64,000 nt of DNA from Planctomycetota bacterium. GTDB lineage: Bacteria > Planctomycetota > Planctomycetia > Pirellulales > Lacipirellulaceae. Shown piece after piece: positions 8,398-16,693 of the stretch. The DNA lies in assembly GCA_029259915.1 (NCBI GenBank), contig JAJDED010000021.1, positions 1-64,000 on the forward strand, read 5' to 3'. The notes under the pieces were generated by a model. The model had not been told where the DNA came from. It did not search any database and saw nothing but the letters and a program-made list of their open reading frames with translations. How positions within the stretch are numbered: the first letter of the stretch is position 1; every line of letters starts with the position of its first letter. A program made the translations under genes and the position numbers.

Positions 8398-11166
8398 ATG
8401 TCGTTTGACGACGAATTAGTTGCCGAATTCGTAGTCGAAGCCAATGAGCATTTGGCCGACGTCGAAAACCAATTTCTTACCATCGAGGAAGCGGGAAGCG
8501 ATGTAGACGTAGATCTCGTCAACGAAGTTTTTCGGGCGATCCACTCTATCAAGGGTGCAGCCGGTTTCCTGGGGCTAACCAAGGTAAACGATCTTGCTCA
8601 TAGTATGGAGAACATACTCAACAAGATGCGAAATCTGGAGTTGTCTCCCAACTCCGCGATGATCGACGTCATGTTGCGCTCGGCTGATAAACTCCAGGGG
8701 CTTATCAACGACATACAGAACTCTAACGACGTTGACGTCAGTAGCTTTGTTAAAGAGCTAGAGGGTATTACTGAAGAAAAGCAAGATTCTTCGCCTCCAG
8801 CAGAAGCAGTAGCCGAAGAATCAGCCTCCGAACCTGCTGAGGAAGAGCCTGTTGACGAAGAACCAGTGGCCGAGGAAGCCCAGGCAGAAGTAGCCGCCGA
8901 AGAGGTAGCCACGCAACCAACTTCCGAAGAGCCTCAGCCTGAAGAAACAGCGAAGCCACAAGCTCCCGCGTCCTCGAATAGCGCCAATGACAAGAAAAAG
9001 CCTGCTACCAATACTTCCGTCGCGCCGGAGGCGAGCATTCGTGTACCGGTAGGCGTACTCGACAAGCTGATGAACCTCGCGGGCGAGTTGGTGCTAGGGC
9101 GAAACCAATTGATGCAGGCAATCGCATCGAATTCGGGCAGTGGCTTGGATGCAATTGCTTCGCGACTCGATCAGGTAACCAGCGAAGTTCAAGAATCGAT
9201 TATGCAAACACGGATGCAACAGATTGGCACCGTATTTGCAAAATTCCCGCGTATTGTCCGCGATTTGAGCGGCAAGCTCGGCAAGCAATGCAACCTGAAC
9301 ATCGAGGGAAAGGAAGTCGAAGTCGATAAAACAATTATCGAAGCGATCGGCGACCCGCTAACGCATTTGATTCGCAATTCGGTCGATCATGGTGTTGAAA
9401 ATCCCCCTGATCGCATCAAAGCCGGGAAACCTGTCGAGGGCACGATGAATCTTCGTGCTTCCTATCAGGCCGGAAAAGTGCATATCGAAATTGAGGACGA
9501 TGGCGCAGGAATCAACCCCCAGAAGCTCAAGGAGAAAGCGGTTTCCAAAGGCATTATCACTGCCGATAAAGCGGAACAAATGAGCGACCGGGAAGCTGTG
9601 CGATTGATCTTCCACCCCGGCTTTTCCATGGCTGCTAAAGTCACCGACGTAAGCGGTCGCGGCGTGGGAATGGATGTCGTTCGTACAAACATTGCTAAAT
9701 TGGGAGGAACCGTCGACGTCGAATCCACGGTCGGCTCAGGCACCAATATCGTGATCACACTGCCTCTCACCTTGGCGATCATTCCTTCGTTGATCGTGCA
9801 GTGCAAGAACGATCGCTTTGCGATTCCCCAAGTCAACATTGCCGAACTGGTTCGCGTACGTGGCGAGGAACTCACCACACGCTTGGGTCGAGTGAAAGAC
9901 GCGGAAGTGCTCCGATTACGCGGCAATCTTCTGCCACTCGTTCGACTCGAGGAAACGCTCGGAATGCATACCTCCAAATCTGAAGTATCCGAGGAGAGCA
10001 CATCTTCCGAAGCCGGGGAAGGGAATCTATCATCCGAGCCCGCAGACGAAGCCATCAATATTATCGTCCTCGAAACCGGACAACAGCGTTTTGGAGTGAT
10101 TGTCGACGGACTCCACGAATCAGAAGAAATTGTCGTCAAGCCATTAGGAAGACATTTGCAGAAATGTCCGTGCCTATCTGGAGCAACCATTTTAGGGGAT
10201 GGACATGTGGCACTGATTCTCGACGTGGCCGGCGTGGCTGTGTATGAGGACATAAGCTGCAACGAAGAGCTAAGTGGTGAGGAGCTGGAGGGCGCCAGAA
10301 CAGAACAAAAAGAAGACTCTCAATACATGCTGCTTTTTAGCAACCATCCTCAAGAGCACTTTGCGGTGTCGATGGATGTGATTTCACGCATCGAAAGGAT
10401 TCGGTCCGATCAGGTCGACAGCGTCGGTGGTCACGAGTTGCTCCAATACCGCAATTCGACGATGCCTCTGTTGCGATTAGAAAACTGCATCATTGCCAAA
10501 ATGGCGGAGCAGGCCGAACGGCTCTACGTGGTGGTGTTCGAGGTATCTGGGAACGAGATTGGGCTGGTCGCACCAACCCTGGAAGACATCCGCGATGTGA
10601 CGATGTCCATCGACGCCGTAACGTTCCGCGAAAAGGGCGTACTCGGATCGATGGTGCTCGAGGAACAAACTACGCGGTACATCGACCTGTTCGAATTGGC
10701 CGAGCTCACCCATCCCGAATGGTTCGAAAAACATGACGTTGTTCACGAATCGGAGGGACAGCCTCCGCTGATTCTACTAGCAGAAGACTCCAACTTCTTC
10801 CGTAAGCAAGTCAGCGAGATGATTCGTGAACGCGGTTATTTGGTGGTCGATTGTGAAGACGGTCTGGTCGCCTGGGAAACTCTGGACAGCGGTGAATACG
10901 AGTTTGATCTGGTAGTAACAGACATTGAAATGCCCAATATGGATGGATTCGAGCTGTCTCAAAGGATCAAACAATCGTCGCAATGGGGGAACTTACCGGT
11001 TATCGCGCTGACCTCGTTGGCAGGATCAGCAGATATTCAGCACGGCATTGAAGTCGGCATCGACGACTACCAGATTAAGATGGATCGAGACAAACTGCTG
11101 AATTCAATCCAAAACTTTGCCGGAAAAGTTGCAGGCAACAACCGGCCCGCCCTACAAACAAGCTGA
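8398..11166 (+). CDS. cheA: Hybrid chemotaxis histidine kinase CheA with receiver domain
   Basis: A 922-residue kinase. Domain order: HPt with phospho-acceptor H49 (FRAIHSIKGAAGFLGL); a Glu/Ala/Pro-rich linker (about 125-205); dimerisation helices (VGVLDKLMNLAGELVLGRNQ); HATPase with HSVDHGVE-type N box (IRNSVDHGVE), DDGAGI and SGRGVGMDVV; two tandem CheW-like regulatory regions (about 480-640 and 650-775); and a C-terminal receiver (789-905) with D842 in VVTDIEMPNMDGF. The second CheW-like region and the fused receiver resemble FrzE-type and other hybrid CheA proteins. Good Shine-Dalgarno GAGGAA before ATG. First gene of cheA-W-B-R. No cheY is present, so the fused receiver may act as output or phosphate sink. 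Confidence 0.95.
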   Translation: MSFDDELVAEFVVEANEHLADVENQFLTIEEAGSDVDVDLVNEVFRAIHSIKGAAGFLGLTKVNDLAHSMENILNKMRNLELSPNSAMIDVMLRSADKLQGLINDIQNSNDVDVSSFVKELEGITEEKQDSSPPAEAVAEESASEPAEEEPVDEEPVAEEAQAEVAAEEVATQPTSEEPQPEETAKPQAPASSNSANDKKKPATNTSVAPEASIRVPVGVLDKLMNLAGELVLGRNQLMQAIASNSGSGLDAIASRLDQVTSEVQESIMQTRMQQIGTVFAKFPRIVRDLSGKLGKQCNLNIEGKEVEVDKTIIEAIGDPLTHLIRNSVDHGVENPPDRIKAGKPVEGTMNLRASYQAGKVHIEIEDDGAGINPQKLKEKAVSKGIITADKAEQMSDREAVRLIFHPGFSMAAKVTDVSGRGVGMDVVRTNIAKLGGTVDVESTVGSGTNIVITLPLTLAIIPSLIVQCKNDRFAIPQVNIAELVRVRGEELTTRLGRVKDAEVLRLRGNLLPLVRLEETLGMHTSKSEVSEESTSSEAGEGNLSSEPADEAINIIVLETGQQRFGVIVDGLHESEEIVVKPLGRHLQKCPCLSGATILGDGHVALILDVAGVAVYEDISCNEELSGEELEGARTEQKEDSQYMLLFSNHPQEHFAVSMDVISRIERIRSDQVDSVGGHELLQYRNSTMPLLRLENCIIAKMAEQAERLYVVVFEVSGNEIGLVAPTLEDIRDVTMSIDAVTFREKGVLGSMVLEEQTTRYIDLFELAELTHPEWFEKHDVVHESEGQPPLILLAEDSNFFRKQVSEMIRERGYLVVDCEDGLVAWETLDSGEYEFDLVVTDIEMPNMDGFELSQRIKQSSQWGNLPVIALTSLAGSADIQHGIEVGIDDYQIKMDRDKLLNSIQNFAGKVAGNNRPALQTS

Positions 11167-11187
11167 TTAAGATCGGAGCAGACAAAT

Positions 11188-11661
11188 ATGACCGCTACCC
11201 TGGAAGCCGGACATGAGGTGGAAACCTCAGAACAACAATTCGCTACATTCTACGTGGGTAATATCCTGCTGGGAGTCGATATCCGGCAGGTGCAAGAAAT
11301 CAATCGCCAACTGAGCGTTACGGAAGTTCCCCACTCGCCCGACTACGTCCGAGGCGTGATCAATTTGCGTGGTGAAGTGACGACTGTTGTCGACCTGAGA
11401 ACCATCTTGGGCTTACCGCATGAAGATATGGGGCGCGAGGGTCGCAACTTGATCGTCAATTCACAAGGAGAGTCGATTGGTCTACTCGTAGATCGCATTT
11501 CCGATATTCTCACCCTGCGTAGCGATCAGATTAGCCCCCCTCCCTCTAATGTCGACGGAGTTCAAGGACGTTTCCTCTCGGGAGTGCATACGCTGGATTC
11601 AGAAATTCTGGTGATTCTCAACATCGAGGAAGCTCTCGGCGACCGCACTCGAGAGGAATAA
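11188..11661 (+). CDS. cheW: Chemotaxis coupling protein CheW
   Basis: A 157-residue CheW-domain scaffold that links CheA to chemoreceptors in the polar array. Conserved features are FYVGNILLGVDIRQVQEI, VPHSPDYVRGVINLRGEV (the typical NLRG turn), VVDLRTILGLP, and GLLVDRISDILTL. The gene starts 21 bp after cheA with GGAG in front. The length is the family norm. No receptor gene is in the window, so the receptors must be encoded elsewhere. Confidence 0.95.
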   Translation: MTATLEAGHEVETSEQQFATFYVGNILLGVDIRQVQEINRQLSVTEVPHSPDYVRGVINLRGEVTTVVDLRTILGLPHEDMGREGRNLIVNSQGESIGLLVDRISDILTLRSDQISPPPSNVDGVQGRFLSGVHTLDSEILVILNIEEALGDRTREE

Positions 11662-11753
11662 GCTCCAACTCGAACAACTCGCAGAGAAAAACTTTTCTGC
11701 CAGTGGAACAATGATGACTTGCATACAGAGAAACACACCACCGAGATAACTCC

Positions 11754-12872
11754 ATGCCGGCTTCAGCTATTAAAGTTCTTGTCATCGACGATTCGGCTTT
11801 GTACCGAAAGTTTGTCACTTCCGTCCTGAACGAGATTCCAGAAATCGAGGTAATTGGAACTGCCTCGAATGGTCGCATTGGACTCGAAAAAATCGAGTCG
11901 ATGAATCCCGACTTGGTTACGCTCGATCTGGAAATGCCCGAGTTAGATGGATTGGGGCTGCTGAGGGATCTCTCAGCAAAAGGAAAGCAAGTCTCGACCA
12001 TTGTAATCAGTTCCATGACTGCCGAAGGAGCAAAGTCGACAAACACGGCTTTACAATTGGGCGCGTTCGATTTCGTTCTTAAGCCGGTTGGAAAAGGCCC
12101 CACAGAAAGCCGCCATCAACTTAAAACGAATCTGGCTCCGAAGATCGAAGCTTCAATGGCAATGCTTCGCCGCAAAGCAACTCATAATCGCTTGCCTGCC
12201 GTCGACAGGAAGATCACTCCATCGGGAAATCGCACTCCAACCGACGACGCGATTGAGCGCATGCTGCATAGTACCTCAATCCCCCAAGAACCTGCGATCG
12301 TGTGCATCGGTGTATCGACGGGCGGACCGGCCGCGCTGAATCGGATGCTACCGAAGCTACCCGCGGATTTTCCTTGTCCGATTCTGCTTGTCCAGCACAT
12401 GCCACCAATGTTTACCAAGAGTTTGGCAGACGACCTGGACCGCGTCTGCCCTCTCAAAGTCGACGAAGCAGCCGAGGGAATGGTCGCTAAAAAAGGACAA
12501 ATTCTAATTGCTCCCGGTGGTTCACAGATGCGAATCGTCCGGCGAGACAATCATCCTGTGATCCAGATTACTGACGATCCTCCTGAGAAAAACTGCAAAC
12601 CGGCTGTCGACTATTTGTTTCGCTCAATTGCCGAACACTATCGAAGCCGTGTCGTCGCAGCAATACTCACCGGCATGGGCGACGACGGAACAGAGGGATG
12701 CCGACTATTGAAAGAGGCGGGGGCAAGAGTGTTCGCCCAGGACGAAGCAAGTTGCGTGGTCTACGGGATGCCCCGCAGTGTGGTTGAAGCAGGCTTGGTC
12801 GACGAGGTAGCACCTTTAGAAAACATTGCGGATTGTCTCCTGCATGCAGTCGGAAGTGGGGCACACGCATGA
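11754..12872 (+). CDS. cheB: Chemotaxis response regulator protein-glutamate methylesterase CheB
   Basis: A 372-residue two-domain enzyme that removes methyl groups from receptor glutamates, for adaptation. The N-terminal receiver (about 6-125) has IDDSALYRKF and phospho-acceptor D58 (VTLDLEMPELDGL). The C-terminal methylesterase has the Ser loop IGVSTGGPAALNRML, the catalytic His in LLVQHMPPMFTKSLADDLD, and the catalytic Asp in LTGMGDDGTEG. A linker of about 55 residues separates them. Its TGA overlaps the cheR ATG (ATGA), so the adaptation enzymes are translationally coupled. Confidence 0.96.
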   Translation: MPASAIKVLVIDDSALYRKFVTSVLNEIPEIEVIGTASNGRIGLEKIESMNPDLVTLDLEMPELDGLGLLRDLSAKGKQVSTIVISSMTAEGAKSTNTALQLGAFDFVLKPVGKGPTESRHQLKTNLAPKIEASMAMLRRKATHNRLPAVDRKITPSGNRTPTDDAIERMLHSTSIPQEPAIVCIGVSTGGPAALNRMLPKLPADFPCPILLVQHMPPMFTKSLADDLDRVCPLKVDEAAEGMVAKKGQILIAPGGSQMRIVRRDNHPVIQITDDPPEKNCKPAVDYLFRSIAEHYRSRVVAAILTGMGDDGTEGCRLLKEAGARVFAQDEASCVVYGMPRSVVEAGLVDEVAPLENIADCLLHAVGSGAHA

Positions 12873-13723
12873 GCTCGTTAACCCCTGAAGATGTTGATGC
12901 AGTCTGCGGTCTGGTCGACGACCTTTGCGGAATCTATTGGGATGAAGAAAAAAGTTATCTCATTGAATCGAGATTAGCCTCTCTCGTAGAGGAGAATAAT
13001 TGCGAGAATTATGCTGCCTTGGTGCGGAAAGTTCGCGCCGACGTCGTACCAGGACTGAAGGATTCTGTCGTCGACGCGGTCACGACAAACGAAACGCTTT
13101 GGTTCCGCGATAATTCTCCTTTCGAGGCAATACGCCACAAAGCGATCCCCGAAGTTATCGATGAGCGATCACAAACAATCTTCCCAAAAAAAATTCGGAT
13201 TTGGTCGGCAGCCTGTAGCACCGGCCAAGAACCCTACAGTATCGGTATCGCATTGGCGGACGTAATTCCTGATGTCGACAGTTGGGATATTCAAATCTTG
13301 GCAACCGACATCTCGCCGTCCGCAGTTGAAAAGGCCAGCCGTGGCGTTTATAGCAAACTAGAAATCGGACGCGGTATGGATACTAGTCACTTGCGAGATT
13401 ACTTTGTCGAGCAAGAAGACAGCTGGAAGATCCACGACCGCATCCGTGCGATGTGCAAATTCGATGTTCGCAACCTTCTTAAACCCTTTAGCGGGCTGGA
13501 TAAATTCGACATTATATTTTGTCGCAACGTGGCCATCTATTTCACGGGAGAAGATCGTCGCAGCCTGTTCGAAAGACTTGCCGATTCGCTTGCCGCTCCT
13601 TATGGTTGGCTCTTTACCGGCTCGTCCGAGTCGCTGAGCGATCTGGGAGACCGGTGGTCTCCTCAGCAACACTGCCGATCGAATTGCTATCGCCCCAATC
13701 TGGTGGAAGCCACCATGGCATAG
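12869..13723 (+). CDS. cheR: Chemotaxis protein methyltransferase CheR
   Basis: SAM-dependent methylation of receptor glutamates, opposing CheB. It has an N-terminal helical domain and a Rossmann methyltransferase domain with TTNETLWFRDNSPFEAI, IWSAACSTGQEPYSIGI (SAM motif I), LATDISPSAVEKASRGVY and FDIIFCRNVAIYF. The 284-residue length is standard. The start chosen is the ATG inside the ATGA overlap with cheB; the frame is open further upstream, but that part is antigenically unlike CheR and lies within cheB. It is the last gene of the operon. Confidence 0.95.
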   Translation: MSSLTPEDVDAVCGLVDDLCGIYWDEEKSYLIESRLASLVEENNCENYAALVRKVRADVVPGLKDSVVDAVTTNETLWFRDNSPFEAIRHKAIPEVIDERSQTIFPKKIRIWSAACSTGQEPYSIGIALADVIPDVDSWDIQILATDISPSAVEKASRGVYSKLEIGRGMDTSHLRDYFVEQEDSWKIHDRIRAMCKFDVRNLLKPFSGLDKFDIIFCRNVAIYFTGEDRRSLFERLADSLAAPYGWLFTGSSESLSDLGDRWSPQQHCRSNCYRPNLVEATMA

Positions 13724-14140
13724 CAACCAGCCATTCTGTGGTTTCTTTGCGCAGATTGTTTCAGTATTCTGCCTCCTGCCAACCATGCGCTTTTATAAAG
13801 GCAAATTGCGCAGATTATCGTAGCATCAATAGGTAGCGGAACTATTGAAGGTGTGAGCGGATTCGTGCACGGCTCTCATGCATACCACTCATCAAGCGGA
13901 ATGTGAACTATCCAACAAAACGAAACGGTCCTAAGATAGTTGGTCGTTCGTCTTCTTACATTCAGCCCTCACAACGCCCAATTTTTTTCATCGATGTGTG
14001 AGGCATCTCACCCACTCATGGTGTTTCTTTTTTACCGGGGTGGTAAGGTGTTGACGTCAAGTGCGTCTAACAAGTAATTAGTCGGGTTTGCGGTAAGGAC
14101 GTCCCGAGTCGCCATCGAGAGCAATAACCAGGAGTTTGTT
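13724..14140. other. Intergenic region after the chemotaxis operon
   Basis: No convincing gene is seen in these 417 bases. A small hairpin GTGAGGCATCTCAC lies near 13999-14012 with a T-rich run about 18 bases later, too far for a normal intrinsic terminator. The promoter of the next gene is listed separately. Confidence 0.5.
14051..14080 (+). promoter_or_regulatory. Sigma-70-type promoter candidate
   Basis: TTGACG (14051-14056) and TAATTA (14075-14080) are separated by 18 bp and lie 60 bp upstream of the TVP38-family gene. The match to the housekeeping consensus is good for this otherwise GC-richer sequence. Inferred from sequence only. Confidence 0.4.
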
Positions 14141-14905
14141 ATGTCTCAGCAGTCCGTTTCTCCGAACGGTAGCGAATCGCAACCGAAAGGCAGCGCTCGG
14201 AAAAAGCTGGCCCTGCTTGCAATCGTGGTTGCCACAGGGCTCGCGGTCTATTGGCAATTCGGCGATAAGCTGTCGCTCGATTACCTGGCCACCCAGGAAG
14301 CGGCTCTCAAACAGGCACAGCAAGATCATCCACTGCTAGTTTACGGAGCAGCATTCCTGGCATACGTTGCGGTTACCGGGTTATCACTTCCCGGAGCGAC
14401 GGCGATGACGCTTTTGATGGGTTGGTATTTCAAGTTCCTTAGGGGCGTGCTGCTCGTTAGTTTCGCCTCGACCCTGGGCGCAACCATCGCGTTTCTCTTG
14501 AGTCGTTACCTATTCCGCGAGGGAATCCAAAAAAATTTCGGCGAGAGGCTCAAAACTTTCAACGAATCGCTAGATCGTGAAGGAGCTTTTTATTTATTTA
14601 CATTACGACTGATTCCACTCGTACCGTTTTTTGTAATCAATGTAGTGATGGGTCTTACCAGGATTCGTACCTGGACCTACTGGTGGGTCAGTCAGTTGGG
14701 CATGTTGGCCGGCACTGCGGTGTACGTCTACGCAGGCTCGAGCGTTCCCGACCTGATGACTCTCTCCGAACAAGGAGCAAAGGCCGTGTTCTCGCCAGAA
14801 CAACTCACCCAGTTGACAATCGCTTTTGTACTACTGGGACTGTTTCCCCTTGCCGTGAAGTTTATGATGAACAAATTTGCTCCGAAATCCATGATCGCCA
14901 ATTAG
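14141..14905 (+). CDS. TVP38/TMEM64 family (SNARE-associated/VTT domain) membrane protein
   Basis: A 254-residue integral membrane protein with about six hydrophobic helices. The VTT domain signatures are visible: AVTGLSLPGATAMTLLMGWYF, ASTLGATIAFLLSRYLFRE and TLRLIPLVPFFVINVVMGLT (the F/L-x-R-x-(I/L)-P-x-(V/I)-P motif). Family members are linked to lipid scrambling and, in bacteria, often sit near MerA-like reductases. Here a MerA/Lpd-like flavoprotein follows. Shine-Dalgarno AGGAG lies at the right distance. The N-terminal 20 residues are polar and cytoplasmic. Confidence 0.9.
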   Translation: MSQQSVSPNGSESQPKGSARKKLALLAIVVATGLAVYWQFGDKLSLDYLATQEAALKQAQQDHPLLVYGAAFLAYVAVTGLSLPGATAMTLLMGWYFKFLRGVLLVSFASTLGATIAFLLSRYLFREGIQKNFGERLKTFNESLDREGAFYLFTLRLIPLVPFFVINVVMGLTRIRTWTYWWVSQLGMLAGTAVYVYAGSSVPDLMTLSEQGAKAVFSPEQLTQLTIAFVLLGLFPLAVKFMMNKFAPKSMIAN

Positions 14906-14925
14906 CAACTCAAAATTAAGAATTG

Positions 14926-15049
14926 AACCGCCAAGGACGCCAAGAATGTGAGGAAATTCATCGTCACGCAAGCAAGTCGTCTACGACACACGAATAGAAA
15001 CTGAATTCTGAGGAATCATAAGCACTGTACCTTGGCGCTCTTGGCGGTT
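14926..15049. repeat. Imperfect inverted repeat (GCCAAGGACGCCAAG family)
   Basis: Arms at 14926-14944 and 15031-15049 are 19 bases long and differ at two positions (AACCGCCAAGGACGCCAAG against AACCGCCAAGAGCGCCAAG after reversal). The stem would enclose about 86 bases. It lies between the TVP38-family gene and the flavoprotein gene, and a possible TTG start of the latter falls inside it, which argues for the later ATG. Confidence 0.7.
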
Positions 15050-15079
15050 TTTTTTGAATCAACCTGTGAGTTTTTTAAT

Positions 15080-16603
15080 ATGTCAACACGTATCGCACTT
15101 CAACCGCACGACCAACACAATCAACGACTCGAGTCGAATGTCCATCCTCCCGACTGGAACAATCCGCGTCCGTCCGGACGATATAATCTGGTCGTAATTG
15201 GCGCAGGTACCGCGGGGTTGGTAACCGCGGCGGGTGCAGCCGGATTGGGAGCCAAGGTGGCGCTGATCGAACGCGACCTGATGGGCGGCGATTGTTTGAA
15301 CGTCGGCTGTGTGCCTTCCAAAGGATTGATCAGCGCCGCACGCATTGCGCGCTCTGTCCGCCATGCCGGCGAATTTGGCATTCGTATTCCCGAAGGGACG
15401 TCGGTTGATTTCCCCCAGGTCATGGAGCGTATGCGCAAACTCCGGGCAGACATCAGCCCCAATGATTCCGCCGCCCGTTTTCGCGATTTGGGCATCGACG
15501 TCTACATGGGACAGGGGACTTTCACCAGTTCCGACACGATTCAAGTCGGCGACCGAACGCTTCAATTCAAACGTGCTGTGATTGCCACCGGCGCGCGGGC
15601 CCAAGCGCCGCCCATTCCCGGTTTGAACGAAGTAAAGCATCTCACCAACGAATCGGTTTTCTCGTTGACGGAGTTGCCCCGTCGGCTGGGAATTATCGGT
15701 GCGGGACCCATCGGCTGCGAAATGGCCCAATCATTTGCCCTATTTGGCTCGGAAGTATTTCTTATCGAGGCAACGCATGGAATCCTGCCACGCGAAGACG
15801 CCGATGCGGCGCAACGGGTGAAAGAATCGATAATCCGAGACGGTGTGAATCTGCTTTGTTGCGGGAAAAATACCGAATTGAAACCGGGAGACAACGGCCA
15901 GGTTCGGCTGACGCTCGACTCGCACGAAAAGCATTACGACGAAGCGGTCGACAAATTGTTGGTTGCCGTGGGCCGTGCGCCGAATGTCGAAAACCTGGGC
16001 TTGGATGTTGTAGGCGTTGAATTCAATTCCCACACTGGCGTGCAAGTCAACGATCGGCTGCAGACAACCAATCCTCGCATTTACGCTGCTGGGGATATCT
16101 GCTCGCCCTTCAAATTTACGCATGCGGCCGACTTCATGGCCCGGATTGTGATCCAAAACGCACTGTTTAAAGGCCGGGCAAAAGCAAGCTCGCTGGTCAT
16201 TCCCTGGTCGACCTACACGGCGCCGGAACTCGCCCACGTCGGTCTGTCGCCACAAGAAGCCGAAAAAGAAGGAATTGAATTCCAGACCTACACGCAAGAA
16301 TTCGATGAAGTTGATCGAGCAATTCTGGAAGGCGAGACAAACGGCATGGTCCGCGTGCATGTGAAAAAGGGGAGCGACGAAATTCTCGGAGCCACGATTG
16401 TCGCCGCCAACGCTGGTGATATGATCTCCGAAATTTCCCTGGCGATGACTCATGGGTTGGGACTGAAAAAGATCGCCAGCGCGATTCACCCCTATCCCAC
16501 CCAGGCGGAGGCCATCCGGAAAGTTGGCGATCAGTTCAACCGCACGCGGCTCACTCCGCTGGTGAAATCACTGTTTGCCAAGTGGCTTGCTTGGACGCGC
16601 TAA
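15080..16603 (+). CDS. MerA/dihydrolipoamide dehydrogenase-like FAD-dependent oxidoreductase
   Basis: A 507-residue class I pyridine nucleotide-disulfide oxidoreductase. It has FAD motif VVIGAGTAGLVTAAGAAGLG, redox-active disulfide GGDCLNVGCVPSKGL, NAD(P) motif IIGAGPIGCEMAQSFALFG, the second FAD motif IYAAGDICS, and the C-terminal dimer motif HPYPTQAEAI. It lacks the N-terminal heavy-metal-associated domain and the C-terminal vicinal cysteines of true mercuric reductase, so mercury reduction is unlikely; the substrate is unknown. The N-terminal 35 residues precede the first Rossmann strand. ATG 15080 is chosen because the upstream TTG lies in a repeat. Pairing with a TVP38-family gene is common in bacteria. 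Confidence 0.88.
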   Translation: MSTRIALQPHDQHNQRLESNVHPPDWNNPRPSGRYNLVVIGAGTAGLVTAAGAAGLGAKVALIERDLMGGDCLNVGCVPSKGLISAARIARSVRHAGEFGIRIPEGTSVDFPQVMERMRKLRADISPNDSAARFRDLGIDVYMGQGTFTSSDTIQVGDRTLQFKRAVIATGARAQAPPIPGLNEVKHLTNESVFSLTELPRRLGIIGAGPIGCEMAQSFALFGSEVFLIEATHGILPREDADAAQRVKESIIRDGVNLLCCGKNTELKPGDNGQVRLTLDSHEKHYDEAVDKLLVAVGRAPNVENLGLDVVGVEFNSHTGVQVNDRLQTTNPRIYAAGDICSPFKFTHAADFMARIVIQNALFKGRAKASSLVIPWSTYTAPELAHVGLSPQEAEKEGIEFQTYTQEFDEVDRAILEGETNGMVRVHVKKGSDEILGATIVAANAGDMISEISLAMTHGLGLKKIASAIHPYPTQAEAIRKVGDQFNRTRLTPLVKSLFAKWLAWTR

Positions 16604-16693
16604 GCCGCGAGCGGCGTAAACTTCTGGGCTTCCGAAAAAATGATCCTGGTCGAACAAGGAAGTCTGCGTTCCAATGAGGGCTAGGAGAAATCT

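Noticed and set aside
9465..10262. 265-codon - frame opposite cheA
   Set aside because: Antisense shadow, Ser/Thr-rich low-complexity translation, no ribosome binding site.
15080..16603. True mercuric reductase (merA)
   Set aside because: No heavy-metal-associated domain, no C-terminal Cys pair, no merR or merT nearby; only the general family is supported.
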